Assembly: GCF_964656455.1 (NCBI RefSeq)
Contig: NC_135714.1
Location: 165,804,243 to 165,868,242, forward strand
Reading direction: 5' to 3'
Length of the DNA stretch: 64,000 nt
Origin: Halichoerus grypus
Taxonomy: Eukaryota > Chordata > Mammalia > Carnivora > Phocidae
Position numbers and translations under genes: made by a program. The notes beneath the pieces are model-generated. The model ran no database searches and was not told where the DNA came from. It saw only the letters and a program-made list of their open reading frames with translations. Below are positions 35,001 through 48,015 of the stretch, in pieces. Positions within the stretch are counted from its first letter, which is position 1; each line of letters begins with the position of its first letter.

Positions 35001-37342
35001 TGGGTCTGGACTCCCTTGCAGTGCTCTCACGCACGCACACAACAAAATGCTGCCACCCTCAGGAGCAGCTGTTTTACCTGCAGCACAGGCTCTCAACCGA
35101 GTTTTTCCTTCGAGTTAGGTGGCTGTGTTTAAGCCTGCACACACACCCTGGGCAATGGTACTAGCCCCATAACCATGATGTGAGTTGAGAGCTGCCTTCT
35201 GTACCGGCCTGTCTCTCCCCGATATTACGATCTTGAAACCGTCCCAGGGCTCTCAGCCACAGTACACCCTAAACTGCTTCGCCCACACAGAGGTCGACGG
35301 TAGCTAAAGCACGGCTTCTCTACAGTGTTGTTTCTTCGAGTTAGAACGCTAGCTATTAGACTTCCATGCAAAAGTGGGGCTGCCGTGCTAGCGTGATGAA
35401 ACACATGGGGAGTCGTGTTCTGCCTTTCGCTGGGGCCTGAGTCTCACTCGCAAAAAGCTTTGGACTCCCTTGCAGTGCTCTCACGCACGCACACAACAAA
35501 ATGCTTGCACCCTCAGGAGCAGCTCTTTTACCTGCAGCACAGGCTCTCTACCGAGTTTTTCCTTCGAGTTAGGTGGCTGTGTTTAAGCCTGCACACACCC
35601 ACGGGGCAACGGAACTAGCCCCATAACCACGTAGTGAGTTCAGATCTGCCTTATGTGCCAGCCTGTCTCTCCCCCGATATTATGAAATGGAAACCGTCCC
35701 CAGGCTCTCAGCCACAGTACACCCTAAACTGCTTCGCCCACAGAGAGGTCGACGGTAGCCAAAGCACGGTTTCTCTACAGTGTTGTTTCTCCCGAGTTAG
35801 AAAGCTAGCTGTTAGACTTCCATGCAAAAGTGGGGCCGCAGTCCTAGCTTCATGGAGCAAGTGGGGAGTCGTGTTCTGGCTTCTTCCGGGGCCTGGGTCT
35901 CACAAGGAAAATGCTTTTGGACTCACTTGCAGTGCGCTCACGCATGCACACAGCAAAATGCGTCCACCCTGAGGCATGGCTCTTTTAGCCGAAGCAGGAA
36001 TTCCCTACAGAGTTGTTCCTTTGAGTTAGGTGGTTGGCTTTAGGCCTGCAGGCACCCCCGGGGCAAGGGCACTAGCCTCATCAACCAGAGGTGACTTGAG
36101 AGCTGCCTTCCGCACCGGCCTGTTTCTCACTCCATTTCACGTCTGGGACCCTTTCCCCGGTCTCTCGTACACGAGCAGGGTCAAATTCCTCCTGCTTCAG
36201 GAACGGCAATGTTAACTCAAGCGCAGTCACTCGAGAGGATTGATTCTTGGTGTTAGTAGCCTGGGAACTAGGCATCCAGGCACACAGGGTACAGCAGTGC
36301 TAATCTCCTCAAACAAGAGGTGAGTCGACAGCAGCCTTCCTTCCAGGCCTGCTTCTCACTCCGAGTTACGTTTAGGTTCCATTTCTCATGCTTTCACAAA
36401 AACACACAACAGATGAAGTGCACGCTCAGGAAGGGCGATCTTTGCTGAGGCACGGGTTCTCTACAGTTTTGTTCCTTTGCGTTGCGTGGATGGCACTGAG
36501 GACTCCACGCACACACGGGAGAGCCGATCTAGTTTCCCGAAACAAGAGTTGAGTCCATAGGGGCCTTCTGCCCATGCTTATTTCTCCCTCCGAATTCGGC
36601 TGGGACTCCTTCCCCAGGTTTGCACTCAAGCAGACTTGAAAATGCTGCCACCCTGTGGAGAGGCGAACGAGCTGAAGCTGGGGTTCTTGAGCGGCTTCTT
36701 TCTGCCAAATCAGTGTGGAGCCCTTAGCATTCCTATGCACACATGGAGCCGAAGTGTTAGCTTCAGGTAACAAGAGCTGAGTCGAGAGGAGCCTTCTGGC
36801 CCGGACTCCTTCTCCCTCGGTTTCACGTAAGGAACCCGTTCCTCAGGCTCTCACCCACGGTAGCCTGGAAAGTGCTTCCTCCCTCAGAGAGGTGGATGGT
36901 AGCTAAAGCACGGTTTCTCTACCGTGTTGTTTCTTCCAGGGAGAACGCTAGCGATTAGATTTCCATGCAAAAGTAGGGCCGCAGTGCTAGCTAAATGAAA
37001 CACACGGGGAGTCGTCTTCTGCCTTTTGCTGGGGCCTGAGTCTCACTCGCAGAAACTTTGGACTCCCTTGCAGTCCTCTCACGCACGCACACAACCAAAT
37101 GCTTCCACCCTCAGGAGCGGCTGTTTGAGCTGAAGCACGGATTCTCTACCGTGTTTTTCCTTTGAGTTAGGTGGCTGTCTTTCAGCCTGCACACACACCC
37201 AGGGCAACGGTACTAGCCCCATAACCATGATGTGAGTTGAGAGCTGCCTTCTGTACCGGCCTGTCTCTCCCCCGATTTTACAAAATGGAAAATGTCCCCA
37301 GGCTCTCAGCCACAGTACACCCTAAACTGCTTCGCCCACAGA
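32008..37342 (+). repeat. Higher-order repeat unit 7 (5335 bp)
   Basis: The TA tract has 7 repeats, with an extra C at 35791-35793. CTACACTGTTG near 32499 and TTTCAGCC near 32754 match unit 1. From about 32962 onward it carries the private unit 3 alleles (TTTCTTTGACTT, GTCGTCAGTAGC, GGGGCCACAG), so its first kilobase looks to come from a different parent copy. Confidence 0.96.
34187..34887 (+). mobile_element. 5'-truncated LINE-1, unit 7 copy (701 bp)
   Basis: Same junctions, with target-site copies at 34171-34186 and 34888-34903. It has 7 TA repeats. Confidence 0.93.
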
Positions 37343-40300
37343 GAGGTCGACGGTAGCTAAAGCACGGTTTCTCTACTGTGTAGTTTCTTCGAGTTAGAAC
37401 GCTAGCTCTTAGACTTCCATGCAAATGTGGGGCTGCCGTGCTAGCTTGGTAAAACACATGGGGAGTCGTGTTCTGCCTTTCGCTGGGGCCTGAGTCTCAC
37501 TCGCAAAATGCTTTGGACTCCCTTGCAGTGCTCTCACGCACGCACACAACAAAAGGCTTCCACCCTTAGGAGCAGCTGTTTTACCTGCAGCTCGGATTCC
37601 CTACCGAGTTTTTCCTTCGAGTTAAGTGGCTGTCTTTAAGCCTGCACACACCCACGGGGCAACGGAACTAGCCCCTTAAGCATGTAGTGAGTTGAGAGCT
37701 GCCTTCTGTACCGGACTGTCTCTCCCCCTATATTCCGAAATGGAAACCGTCCCCAGGCTGCCAGCCACAGTACACCCTAAACTGCTTCGCCCACACAGAG
37801 GTCGACGGTAGCTAAAGCACGGCTTCTCTACAGTGTTGTTTCTTCGACTTAGAACGCTAGCTATTAGACTTCCCTGAAAAGTGGCGCTGCCGTGCTAGCT
37901 TGATGAAACACATGGGGAGTGGTGTTCTGCCTTTCGCTGGGGCCTGAGTCTCACTCGCAGAAAGCTTTGGACTCCCTTGCAGTGCTCTCACGCACGCACA
38001 CAACAAAATGCTTCCACCCTCAGGAGCAGCTGTTTTACCTGCAGCACAGGCTCTCTACCGAGTTTTTCCTTCGAGTTAGGTGGCTGTGTTTAAGCCTGCA
38101 CACACACCCTGGGCAACGGTAGTAGCCCCATAACCATGATGTGAGTTGAGAGCTGCCTTCTGTGCCGGCCTGTCCCTCCACCGATATTATGATATTGAAA
38201 CCGTCCCAGGGCTCCCAACCTCAGTACACCCTAAACTGCTTCGCCCTCAGAGAGGTCGACGGTAGCTAAAGCACGGTTTCTCTACAGTGTTGTTTCTTCG
38301 ACTTAGAAAGCTAACTATCAGACTTCCATGCAAAAGTGGGGCCGCAGTATTAGATTCATGGAGCAAGTGGGGAGTCGTGTTCTGGCTTCTTCTGGGGCCT
38401 GGGTCTCACAACGAAAATGCTTTTGGACTCACTTGCTGTGCACTCACGCATGCACACCACACAATGCGTCCACCCTGAGGCATGGCTCTTTTAGCCGAAG
38501 CAGGAATTCTCTACAGAGTTGTTCCTTTGAGTTAGGCGGTTGGCTTATGGCCTGCAGGAACACACGGGGCAAGGGTACTGGCCTCATAAACAAGAGGTGA
38601 GTTGAGAGCTGCCTTCCGCACCGGCCTGTTTCTCACTCCATTTCACGTATGGGACCCTTTCCCCGGTCTCTCATACACGAACACTATACCACTCCTGCGG
38701 CTTCAGGAACTGCAATGTTAGCTAAAGCGCAGTAAAGCTACAGCATTGATTCTTGGTGTTAGTAGTCTGGTAGGCGAATGAGCTGCACCTGGGATTCTTG
38801 ACAGGCTTGTTTCTTCCCAGTCAGTGTCGAGCACATAGCATTCCAAGCACACATGGAGCAGTAGTGTTAGCTTCAGGTAGCAAGAGCTGAGTCCAGAGGT
38901 GCCTTCTGCCCGGACCTATTTCTCCCTTGGTTTCACGTATGGAACCCGTTCCCCAGGCTCTCAGCCACGGTACTCCGTGTAATACTTCCTCCATCTAGAG
39001 GTCGACGGTAGCTAAAGCAGGGTTTCTCTACAGTGTTGTTTCTTCGAGTTAGAACACTAGCTGTTAGACTTCCATGCAAAAGTGGGGCTGCCGTGCTAGC
39101 GTGATGAAACACATGGGGAGTCGTGTTCTGCCTTCTGCTGGGGCCTGAGGCTCACTCACAAAAAGCTTTGGACTCCCTTGCAGGGCTCTCATGCACGCAC
39201 ACAACATAATGCTTCCACCTTCAAGAGCGGCTCTTTTAGCTGAAGCATGGATTCTCCAGCGAGTTTTTCCTTCGAGTTAGGCGGTTTTCATGAAGCCTGC
39301 ACACACACCCGGGGCAACGGTACTAGCCCCATAACCATGGTGTGAGTTGAGAGCTGCCTTCTCTCCGGGCTGTCTCTCCCTCGATTTTAGGAAACGGAAC
39401 CCGTCCCCAGGCTCTCACCCACCGTACACCCTAAACTGCTTCCTCCCACACAGAGGTCGTCGGTAGCTAAAGCACGGTTTCTCTTCAGTGTTGTTTCTCC
39501 GAGTTAGAACGCTTGCTATTAATGTCCACAATAGCCAAACTGTGGAAAGAGCCAAGATGTCCACCAACAGATGAATGGATAAAGAAGAGGGGGTATATAT
39601 ATATATACAATGGAATATTATGCAGCCATCAAAAGGAATGAGATCTTGCCCTCTGCAACGACGTGGATGGAACTGGAGGGTATCATGCTGAGCGAAATAA
39701 GTCAAACAGAGAAAGACATGTATCATATGACCTCACTGATATGAGGAATTCTTAATCTCAGGAAACAAACTGAGGGTTGCTGGAGTGGGGGCTGGGGTGG
39801 GAGGGATGGGGTCACTGGGTGTTGGACACTGGGGAGGGTATGTGTTCTGGTAAGCGCTGTGAATTGTGCAAGACTGTTGAATCTCAGATCTGTACCTCTG
39901 AAACAAATAATGCAATATATGTTAAGAAAGAAAAAAAGAAGAAGAAGAATGTAGCAGGAGGGGAAGAATGAAGGGGGGAAAATCGGAGGGGGAGAAGAAC
40001 CATGAGAGACGATGGACTCTGAAAAACAAACTGAGGGTTCTAGAGGGGAGGGGGGTGGGAGGATGGGTTAGCCTGGTAATGGGTATTGAGCAGGGCACGA
40101 TCTGCATGGAGCACTGGGTGATATGCACAAACAATGAATCATGGAACACTATATCTAAAACTAATGATGTAATGTATGGGGATTAACATAACAATAAAAA
40201 CATTTAATAATAATAATAATAAAGAACGCTTGCTATTAGACTTCCATGCAAAAGTGGGGCCGCAGTGCTAGCTTCATGAAACAAGTGGGGAGTCGTGTTC

Positions 40301-42677
40301 TGTCTTCTGCCGGGGCCTGAGTCCCACACGGAAAATGGGTCTGGACTCCCTTGCAGTGCTCTCACGCACGCACACAACAAAATGCTGCCACCCTCAGGAG
40401 CAGCTGTTTTACCTGCAGCACAGGCTCTCAACCGAGTTTTTCCTTCGAGTTAGGTGGCTGTGTTTAAGCCTGCACACACACCCTGGGCAATGGTACTAGC
40501 CCCATAACCATGATGTGAGTTGAGAGCTGCCTTCTGTACCGGCCTGTCTCTCCCCGATATTACGATATTGAAACCGTCCCAGGGCTCTCAGCCACAGTAC
40601 ACCCTAAACTGCTTCGCCCACACAGAGGTCGACGGTAGCTAAAGCACGGCTTCTCTACAGTGTTGTTTCTTCGAGTTAGAACGCTAGCTATTAGACTTCC
40701 ATGCAAAAGTGGGGCTGCCGTGCTAGCGTGATGAAACACATGGGGAGTCGTGTTCTGCCTTTCGCTGGGGCCTGAGTCTCACTCGCAAAAAGCTTTGGAC
40801 TCCCTTGCAGTGCTCTCACGCACGCACACAACAAAATGCTTGCACCCTCAGGAGCAGCTCTTTTACCTGCAGCACAGGCTCTCTACCGAGTTTTTCCTTC
40901 GAGTTAGGTGGCTGTGTTTAAGCCTGCACACACCCACGGGGCAACGGAACTAGCCCCATAACCACGTAGTGAGTTCAGATCTGCCTTATGTGCCAGCCTG
41001 TCTCTCCCCCGATATTATGAAATGGAAACCGTCCCCAGGCTCTCAGCCACAGTACACCCTAAACTGCTTCGCCCACAGAGAGGTCGACGGTAGCCAAAGC
41101 ACGGTTTCTCTACAGTGTTGTTTCTCCCGAGTTAGAAAGCTAGCTGTTAGACTTCCATGCAAAAGTGGGGCCGCAGTCCTAGCTTCATGGAGCAAGTGGG
41201 GAGTCGTGTTCTGGCTTCTTCCGGGGCCTGGGTCTCACAAGGAAAATGCTTTTGGACTCACTTGCAGTGCGCTCACGCATGCACACAGCAAAATGCGTCC
41301 ACCCTGAGGCATGGCTCTTTTAGCCGAAGCAGGAATTCCCTACAGAGTTGTTCCTTTGAGTTAGGTGGTTGGCTTTAGGCCTGCAGGCACCCCCGGGGCA
41401 AGGGCACTAGCCTCATCAACCAGAGGTGACTTGAGAGCTGCCTTCCGCACCGGCCTGTTTCTCACTCCATTTCACGTCTGGGACCCTTTCCCCGGTCTCT
41501 CGTACACGAGCAGGGTCAAATTCCTCCTGCTTCAGGAACGGCAATGTTAACTCAAGCGCAGTCACTCGAGAGGATTGATTCTTGGTGTTAGTAGCCTGGG
41601 AACTAGGCATCCAGGCACACAGGGTACAGCAGTGCTAATCTCCTCAAACAAGAGGTGAGTCGACAGCAGCCTTCCTTCCAGGCCTGCTTCTCACTCCGAG
41701 TTACGTTTAGGTTCCATTTCTCATGCTTTCACAAAAACACACAACAGATGAAGTGCACGCTCAGGAAGGGCGATCTTTGCTGAGGCACGGGTTCTCTACA
41801 GTTTTGTTCCTTTGCGTTGCGTGGATGGCACTGAGGACTCCACGCACACACGGGAGAGCCGATCTAGTTTCCCGAAACAAGAGTTGAGTCCATAGGGGCC
41901 TTCTGCCCATGCTTATTTCTCCCTCCGAATTCGGCTGGGACTCCTTCCCCAGGTTTGCACTCAAGCAGACTTGAAAATGCTGCCACCCTGTGGAGAGGCG
42001 AACGAGCTGAAGCTGGGGTTCTTGAGCGGCTTCTTTCTGCCAAATCAGTGTGGAGCCCTTAGCATTCCTATGCACACATGGAGCCGAAGTGTTAGCTTCA
42101 GGTAACAAGAGCTGAGTCGAGAGGAGCCTTCTGGCCCGGACTCCTTCTCCCTCGGTTTCACGTAAGGAACCCGTTCCTCAGGCTCTCACCCACGGTAGCC
42201 TGGAAAGTGCTTCCTCCCTCAGAGAGGTGGATGGTAGCTAAAGCACGGTTTCTCTACCGTGTTGTTTCTTCCAGGGAGAACGCTAGCGATTAGATTTCCA
42301 TGCAAAAGTAGGGCCGCAGTGCTAGCTAAATGAAACACACGGGGAGTCGTCTTCTGCCTTTTGCTGGGGCCTGAGTCTCACTCGCAGAAACTTTGGACTC
42401 CCTTGCAGTCCTCTCACGCACGCACACAACCAAATGCTTCCACCCTCAGGAGCGGCTGTTTGAGCTGAAGCACGGATTCTCTACCGTGTTTTTCCTTTGA
42501 GTTAGGTGGCTGTCTTTCAGCCTGCACACACACCCAGGGCAACGGTACTAGCCCCATAACCATGATGTGAGTTGAGAGCTGCCTTCTGTACCGGCCTGTC
42601 TCTCCCCCGATTTTACAAAATGGAAAATGTCCCCAGGCTCTCAGCCACAGTACACCCTAAACTGCTTCGCCCACAGA
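37343..42677 (+). repeat. Higher-order repeat unit 8 (5335 bp)
   Basis: The TA tract has 7 repeats, with an extra C at 41126-41128. Private changes are CACAACGAAAATG near 38411 and GCCTGGTAATGGG near 40076. GATATTGAAACC near 40564 is shared only with units 9-12, making this copy transitional between the left and right parts of the array. Confidence 0.96.
39522..40222 (+). mobile_element. 5'-truncated LINE-1, unit 8 copy (701 bp)
   Basis: Same junctions, with target-site copies at 39506-39521 and 40223-40238. It has 7 TA repeats. A private G-to-A change (GGTAATGGG near 40078) lies in the second 3'UTR module. Confidence 0.93.
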
Positions 42678-45600
42678 GAGGTCGACGGTAGCTAAAGCAC
42701 GGTTTCTCTACTGTGTAGTTTCTTCGAGTTAGAACGCTAGCTCTTAGACTTCCATGCAAATGTGGGGCTGCCGTGCTAGCTTGGTAAAACACATGGGGAG
42801 TCGTGTTCTGCCTTTCGCTGGGGCCTGAGTCTCACTCGCAAAATGCTTTGGACTCCCTTGCAGTGCTCTCACGCACGCACACAACAAAAGGCTTCCACCC
42901 TTAGGAGCAGCTGTTTTACCTGCAGCTCGGATTCCCTACCGAGTTTTTCCTTCGAGTTAAGTGGCTGTCTTTAAGCCTGCACACACCCACGGGGCAACGG
43001 AACTAGCCCCTTAAGCATGTAGTGAGTTGAGAGCTGCCTTCTGTACCGGACTGTCTCTCCCCCTATATTCCGAAATGGAAACCGTCCCCAGGCTGCCAGC
43101 CACAGTACACCCTAAACTGCTTCGCCCACACAGAGGTCGACGGTAGCTAAAGCACGGCTTCTCTACAGTGTTGTTTCTTCGACTTAGAACGCTAGCTATT
43201 AGACTTCCATGAAAAGTGGCGCTGCCGTGCTAGGTTGATGAAACACATGGGGAGTGGTGTTCTGCCTTTCGCTGGGGCCTGAGTCTCACTCGCAGAAAGC
43301 TTTGGACTCCCTTGCAGTGCTCTCACGCACGCACACAACAAAATGCTTCCACCCTCAGGAGCAGCTGTTTTACCTGCAGCACAGGCTCTCTACCGAGTTT
43401 TTCCTTCGAGTTAGGTGGCTGTGTTTAAGCCTGCACACACACCCTGGGCAACGGTAGTAGCCCCATAACCATGATGTGAGTTGAGAGCTGCCTTCTGTGC
43501 CGGCCTGTCCCTCCACCGATATTATGATATTGAAACCGTCCCAGGGCTCCCAACCTCAGTACACCCTAAACTGCTTCGCCCTCAGAGAGGTCGACGGTAG
43601 CTAAAGCACGGTTTCTCTACAGTGTTGTTTCTTCGACTTAGAAAGCTAACTATCAGACTTCCATGCAAAAGTGGGGCCGCAGTATTAGATTCATGGAGCA
43701 AGTGGGGAGTCGTGTTCTGGCTTCTTCTGGGGCCTGGGTCTCACAAGGAAAATGCTTTTGGACTCACTTGCTGTGCACTCACGCATGCCCACCACACAAT
43801 GCGTCCACCCTGAGGCATGGCTCTTTTAGCCGAAGCAGGAATTCTCTACAGAGTTGTTCCTTTGAGTTAGGCGGTTGGCTTATGGCCTGCAGGAACACAC
43901 GGGGCAAGGGTACTGGCCTCATAAACAAGAGGTGAGTTGAGAGCTGCCTTCCGCACCGGCCTGTTTCTCACTCCATTTCACGTATGGGACCCTTCCCCCG
44001 GTCTCTCATACACGAACACTATACAACTCCTGCGGCTTCAGGAACTGCAATGTTAGCTAAAGCGCAGTAAAGCTACAGCATTGATTCTTGGTGTTAGTAG
44101 TCTGGTAGGCGAATGAGCTGCACCTGGGATTCTTGACAGGCTTGTTTCTTCCCAGTCAGTGTCGAGCACATAGCATTCCAAGCACACATGGAGCAGTAGT
44201 GTTAGCTTCAGGTAGCAAGAGCTGAGTCCAGAGGTGCCTTCTGCCCGGACCTATTTCTCCCTTGGTTTCACGTATGGAACCCGTTCCCCAGGCTCTCAGC
44301 CACGGTACTCCGTGTAATACTTCCTCCATCTAGAGGTCGACGGTAGCTAAAGCAGGGTTTCTCTACAGTGTTGTTTCTTCGAGTTAGAACACTAGCTGTT
44401 AGACTTCCATGCAAAAGTGGGGCTGCCGTGCTAGCGTGATGAAACACATGGGGAGTCGTGTTCTGCCTTCTGCTGGGGCCTGAGGCTCACTCACAAAAGG
44501 CTTTGGACTCCCTTGCAGGGCTCTCATGCACGCACACAACATAATGCTTCCACCTTCAAGAGCGGCTCTTTTAGCTGAAGCATGGATTCTCCAGCGAGTT
44601 TTTCCTTCGAGTTAGGCGGTTTTCATGAAGCCTGCACACACACCCGGGGCAACGGTACTAGCCCCATAACCATGGTGTGAGTTGAGAGCTGCCTTCTCTC
44701 CGGGCTGTCTCTCCCTCGATTTTAGGAAACGGAACCCGTCCCCAGGCTCTCACCCACCGTACACCCTAAACTGCTTCCTCCCACACAGAGGTCGTCGGTA
44801 GCTAAAGCACGGTTTCTCTTCAGTGTTGTTTCTCCGAGTTAGAACGCTTGCTATTAATGTCCACAATAGCCAAACTGTGGAAAGAGCCAAGATGTCCACC
44901 AACAGATGAATGGATAAAGAAGAGGGGGTATATATATATATATATACAATGGAATATTATGCAGCCATCAAAAGGAATGAGATCTTGCCCTCTGCAACGA
45001 CGTGGATGGAACTGGAGGGTATCATGCTGAGCGAAATAAGTCAAACAGAGAAAGACATGTATCATATGACCTCACTGATATGAGGAATTCTTAATCTCAG
45101 GAAACAAACTGAGGGTTGCTGGAGTGGGGGCTGGGGTGGGAGGGATGGGGTCACTGGGTGTTGGACACTGGGGAGGGTATGTGTTCTGGTAAGCGCTGTG
45201 AATTGTGCAAGACTGTTGAATCTCAGATCTGTACCTCTGAAACAAATAATGCAATATATGTTAAGAAAGAAAAAAAGAAGAAGAAGAATGTAGCAGGAGG
45301 GGAAGAATGAAGGGGGGAAAATCGGAGGGGGAGAAGAACCATGAGAGACGATGGACTCTGAAAAACAAACTGAGGGTTCTAGAGGGGAGGGGGGTGGGAG
45401 GATGGGTTAGCCTGGTGATGGGTATTGAGCAGGGCACGATCTGCATGGAGCACTGGGTGATATGCACAAACAATGAATCATGGAACACTATATCTAAAAC
45501 TAATGATGTAATGTATGGGGATTAACATAACAATAAAAACATTTAATAATAATAATAATAAAGAACGCTTGCTATTAGACTTCCATGCAAAAGTGGGGCC

Positions 45601-48015
45601 GCAGTGCTAGCTTCATGAAACAAGTGGGGAGTCGTGTTCTGTCTTCTGCCGGGGCCTGAGTCCCACACGGAAAATGGGTCTGGACTCCCTTGCAGTGCTC
45701 TCACGCACGCACACAACAAAATGCTGCCACCCTCAGGAGCAGCTGTTTTACCTGCAGCACAGGCTCTCAACCGAGTTTTTCCTTCGAGTTAGGTGGCTGT
45801 GTTTAAGCCTGCACACACACCCTGGGCAATGGTACTAGCCCCATAACCATGATGTGATTTGAGAGCTGCCTTCTGTACCGGCCTGTCTCTCCCCGATATT
45901 ACGATATTGAAACCGTCCCAGGGCTCTCAGCCACAGTACACCCTAAACTGCTTCGCCCACACAGAGGTCGACGGTAGCTAAAGCACGGCTTCTCTACAGT
46001 GTTGTTTCTTCGAGTTAGAACGCTAGCTATTAGACTTCCATGCAAAAGTGGGGCTGCCGTGCTAGCGTGATGAAACACATGGGGAGTCGTGTTCTGCCTT
46101 TCGCTGGGGCCTGAGTCTCACTCGCAAAAAGCTTTGGACTCCCTTGCAGTGCTCTCACGCACGCACACAACAAAATGCTTGCACCCTCAGGAGCAGCTCT
46201 TTTACCTGCAGCACAGGCTCTCTACCGAGTTTTTCCTTCGAGTTAGGTGGCTGTGTTTAAGCCTGCACACACCCACGGGGCAACGGAACTAGCCCCATAA
46301 CCACGTAGTGAGTTCAGATCTGCCTTATGTGCCAGCCTGTCTCTCCCCCGATATTATGAAATGGAAACCGTCCCCAGGCTCTCAGCCACAGTACACCCTA
46401 AACTGCTTCGCCCACAGAGAGGTCGACGGTAGCTAAAGCACGGTTTCTCTACAGTGTTGTTTCTCCGAGTTAGAAAGCTAGCTGTTAGACTTCCATGCAA
46501 AAGTGGGGCCGCAGTCCTAGCTTCATGGAGCAAGTGGGGAGTCGTGTTCTGGCTTCTTCCGGGGCCTGGGTCTCACAAGGAAAATGCTTTTGGACTCACT
46601 TGCAGTGCGCTCACGCATGCACACAGCAAAATGCGTCCACCCTGAGGCATGGCTCTTTTAGCCGAAGCAGGAATTCCCTACAGAGTTGTTCCTTTGAGTT
46701 AGGTGGTTGGCTTTAGGCCTGCAGGCACCCCCGGGGCAAGGGCACTAGCCTCATCAACCAGAGGTGACTTGAGAGCTGCCTTCCGCACCGGCCTGTTTCT
46801 CACTCCATTTCACGCCTGGGACCCTTTCCCCGGTCTCTCGTACACGAGCAGGGTCAAATTCCTCCTGCTTCAGGAACGGCAATGTTAACTCAAGCGCAGT
46901 CACTCTAGAGGATTGATTCTTGGTGTTAGTAGCCTGGGAACTAGGCATCCAGGCACACAGGGTACAGCAGTGCTAATCTCCTCAAACAAGAGGTGAGTCG
47001 ACAGCAGCCTTCCTTCCAGGCCTGCTTCTCACTCCGAGTTACGTTTAGGTTCCATTTCTCATGCTTTCACAAAAACACACAACAGATGAAGTGCACGCTC
47101 AGGAAGGGCGATCTTTGCTGAGGCACGGGTTCTCTACAGTTTTGTTCCTTTGCGTTGCGTGGATGGCACTGAGGACTCCACGCACACACGGGAGAGCCGA
47201 TCTAGTTTCCCGAAACAAGAGTTGAGTCCATAGGGGCCTTCTGCCCATGCTTATTTCTCCCTCCGAATTCGGCTGGGACTCCTTCCCCAGGTTTGCACTC
47301 AAGCAGACTTGAAAATGCTGCCACCCTGTGGAGAGGCGAACGAGCTGAAGCTGGGGTTCTTGAGCGGCTTCTTTCTGCCAAATCAGTGTGGAGCCCTTAG
47401 CATTCCTATGCACACATGGAGCCGAAGTGTTAGCTTCAGGTAACAAGAGCTGAGTCGAGAGGAGCCTTCTGGCCCGGACTCCTTCTCCCTCGGTTTCACG
47501 TAAGGAACCCGTTCCTCAGGCTCTCACCCACGGTAGCCTGGAAAGTGCTTCCTCCCTCAGAGAGGTGGATGGTAGCTAAAGCACGGTTTCTCTACCGTGT
47601 TGTTTCTTCCAGGGAGAACGCTAGCGATTAGATTTCCATGCAAAAGTAGGGCCGCAGTGCTAGCTAAATGAAACACACGGGGAGTCGTCTTCTGCCTTTT
47701 GCTGGGGCCTGAGTCTCACTCGCAGAAACTTTGGACTCCCTTGCAGTCCTCTCACGCACGCACACAACCAAATGCTTCCACCCTCAGGAGCGGCTGTTTG
47801 AGCTGAAGCACGGATTCTCTACCGTGTTTTTCCTTTGAGTTAGGTGGCTGTCTTTCAGCCTGCACACACACCCAGGGCAACGGTACTAGCCCCATAACCA
47901 TGATGTGAGTTGAGAGCTGCCTTCTGTACCGGCCTGTCTCTCCCCCGATTTTACAAAATGGAAAATGTCCCCAGGCTCTCAGCCACAGTACACCCTAAAC
48001 TGCTTCGCCCACAGA
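42678..48015 (+). repeat. Higher-order repeat unit 9 (5338 bp)
   Basis: The TA tract has 9 repeats and there is no extra C. It is the first copy of the right-hand group, with GATGTGATTTGAG near 45852 and CACTCTAGAGG near 46903. Private changes include ACTTCCATGAAAAG near 43203, ACCCTTCCCCCGG near 43990 and CACGCCTGGG near 46812. TGCTAGGTTGATG near 43229 is shared only with unit 12. Confidence 0.96.
44857..45561 (+). mobile_element. 5'-truncated LINE-1, unit 9 copy (705 bp)
   Basis: Same junctions, with target-site copies at 44841-44856 and 45562-45577. It has 9 TA repeats. Confidence 0.93.
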
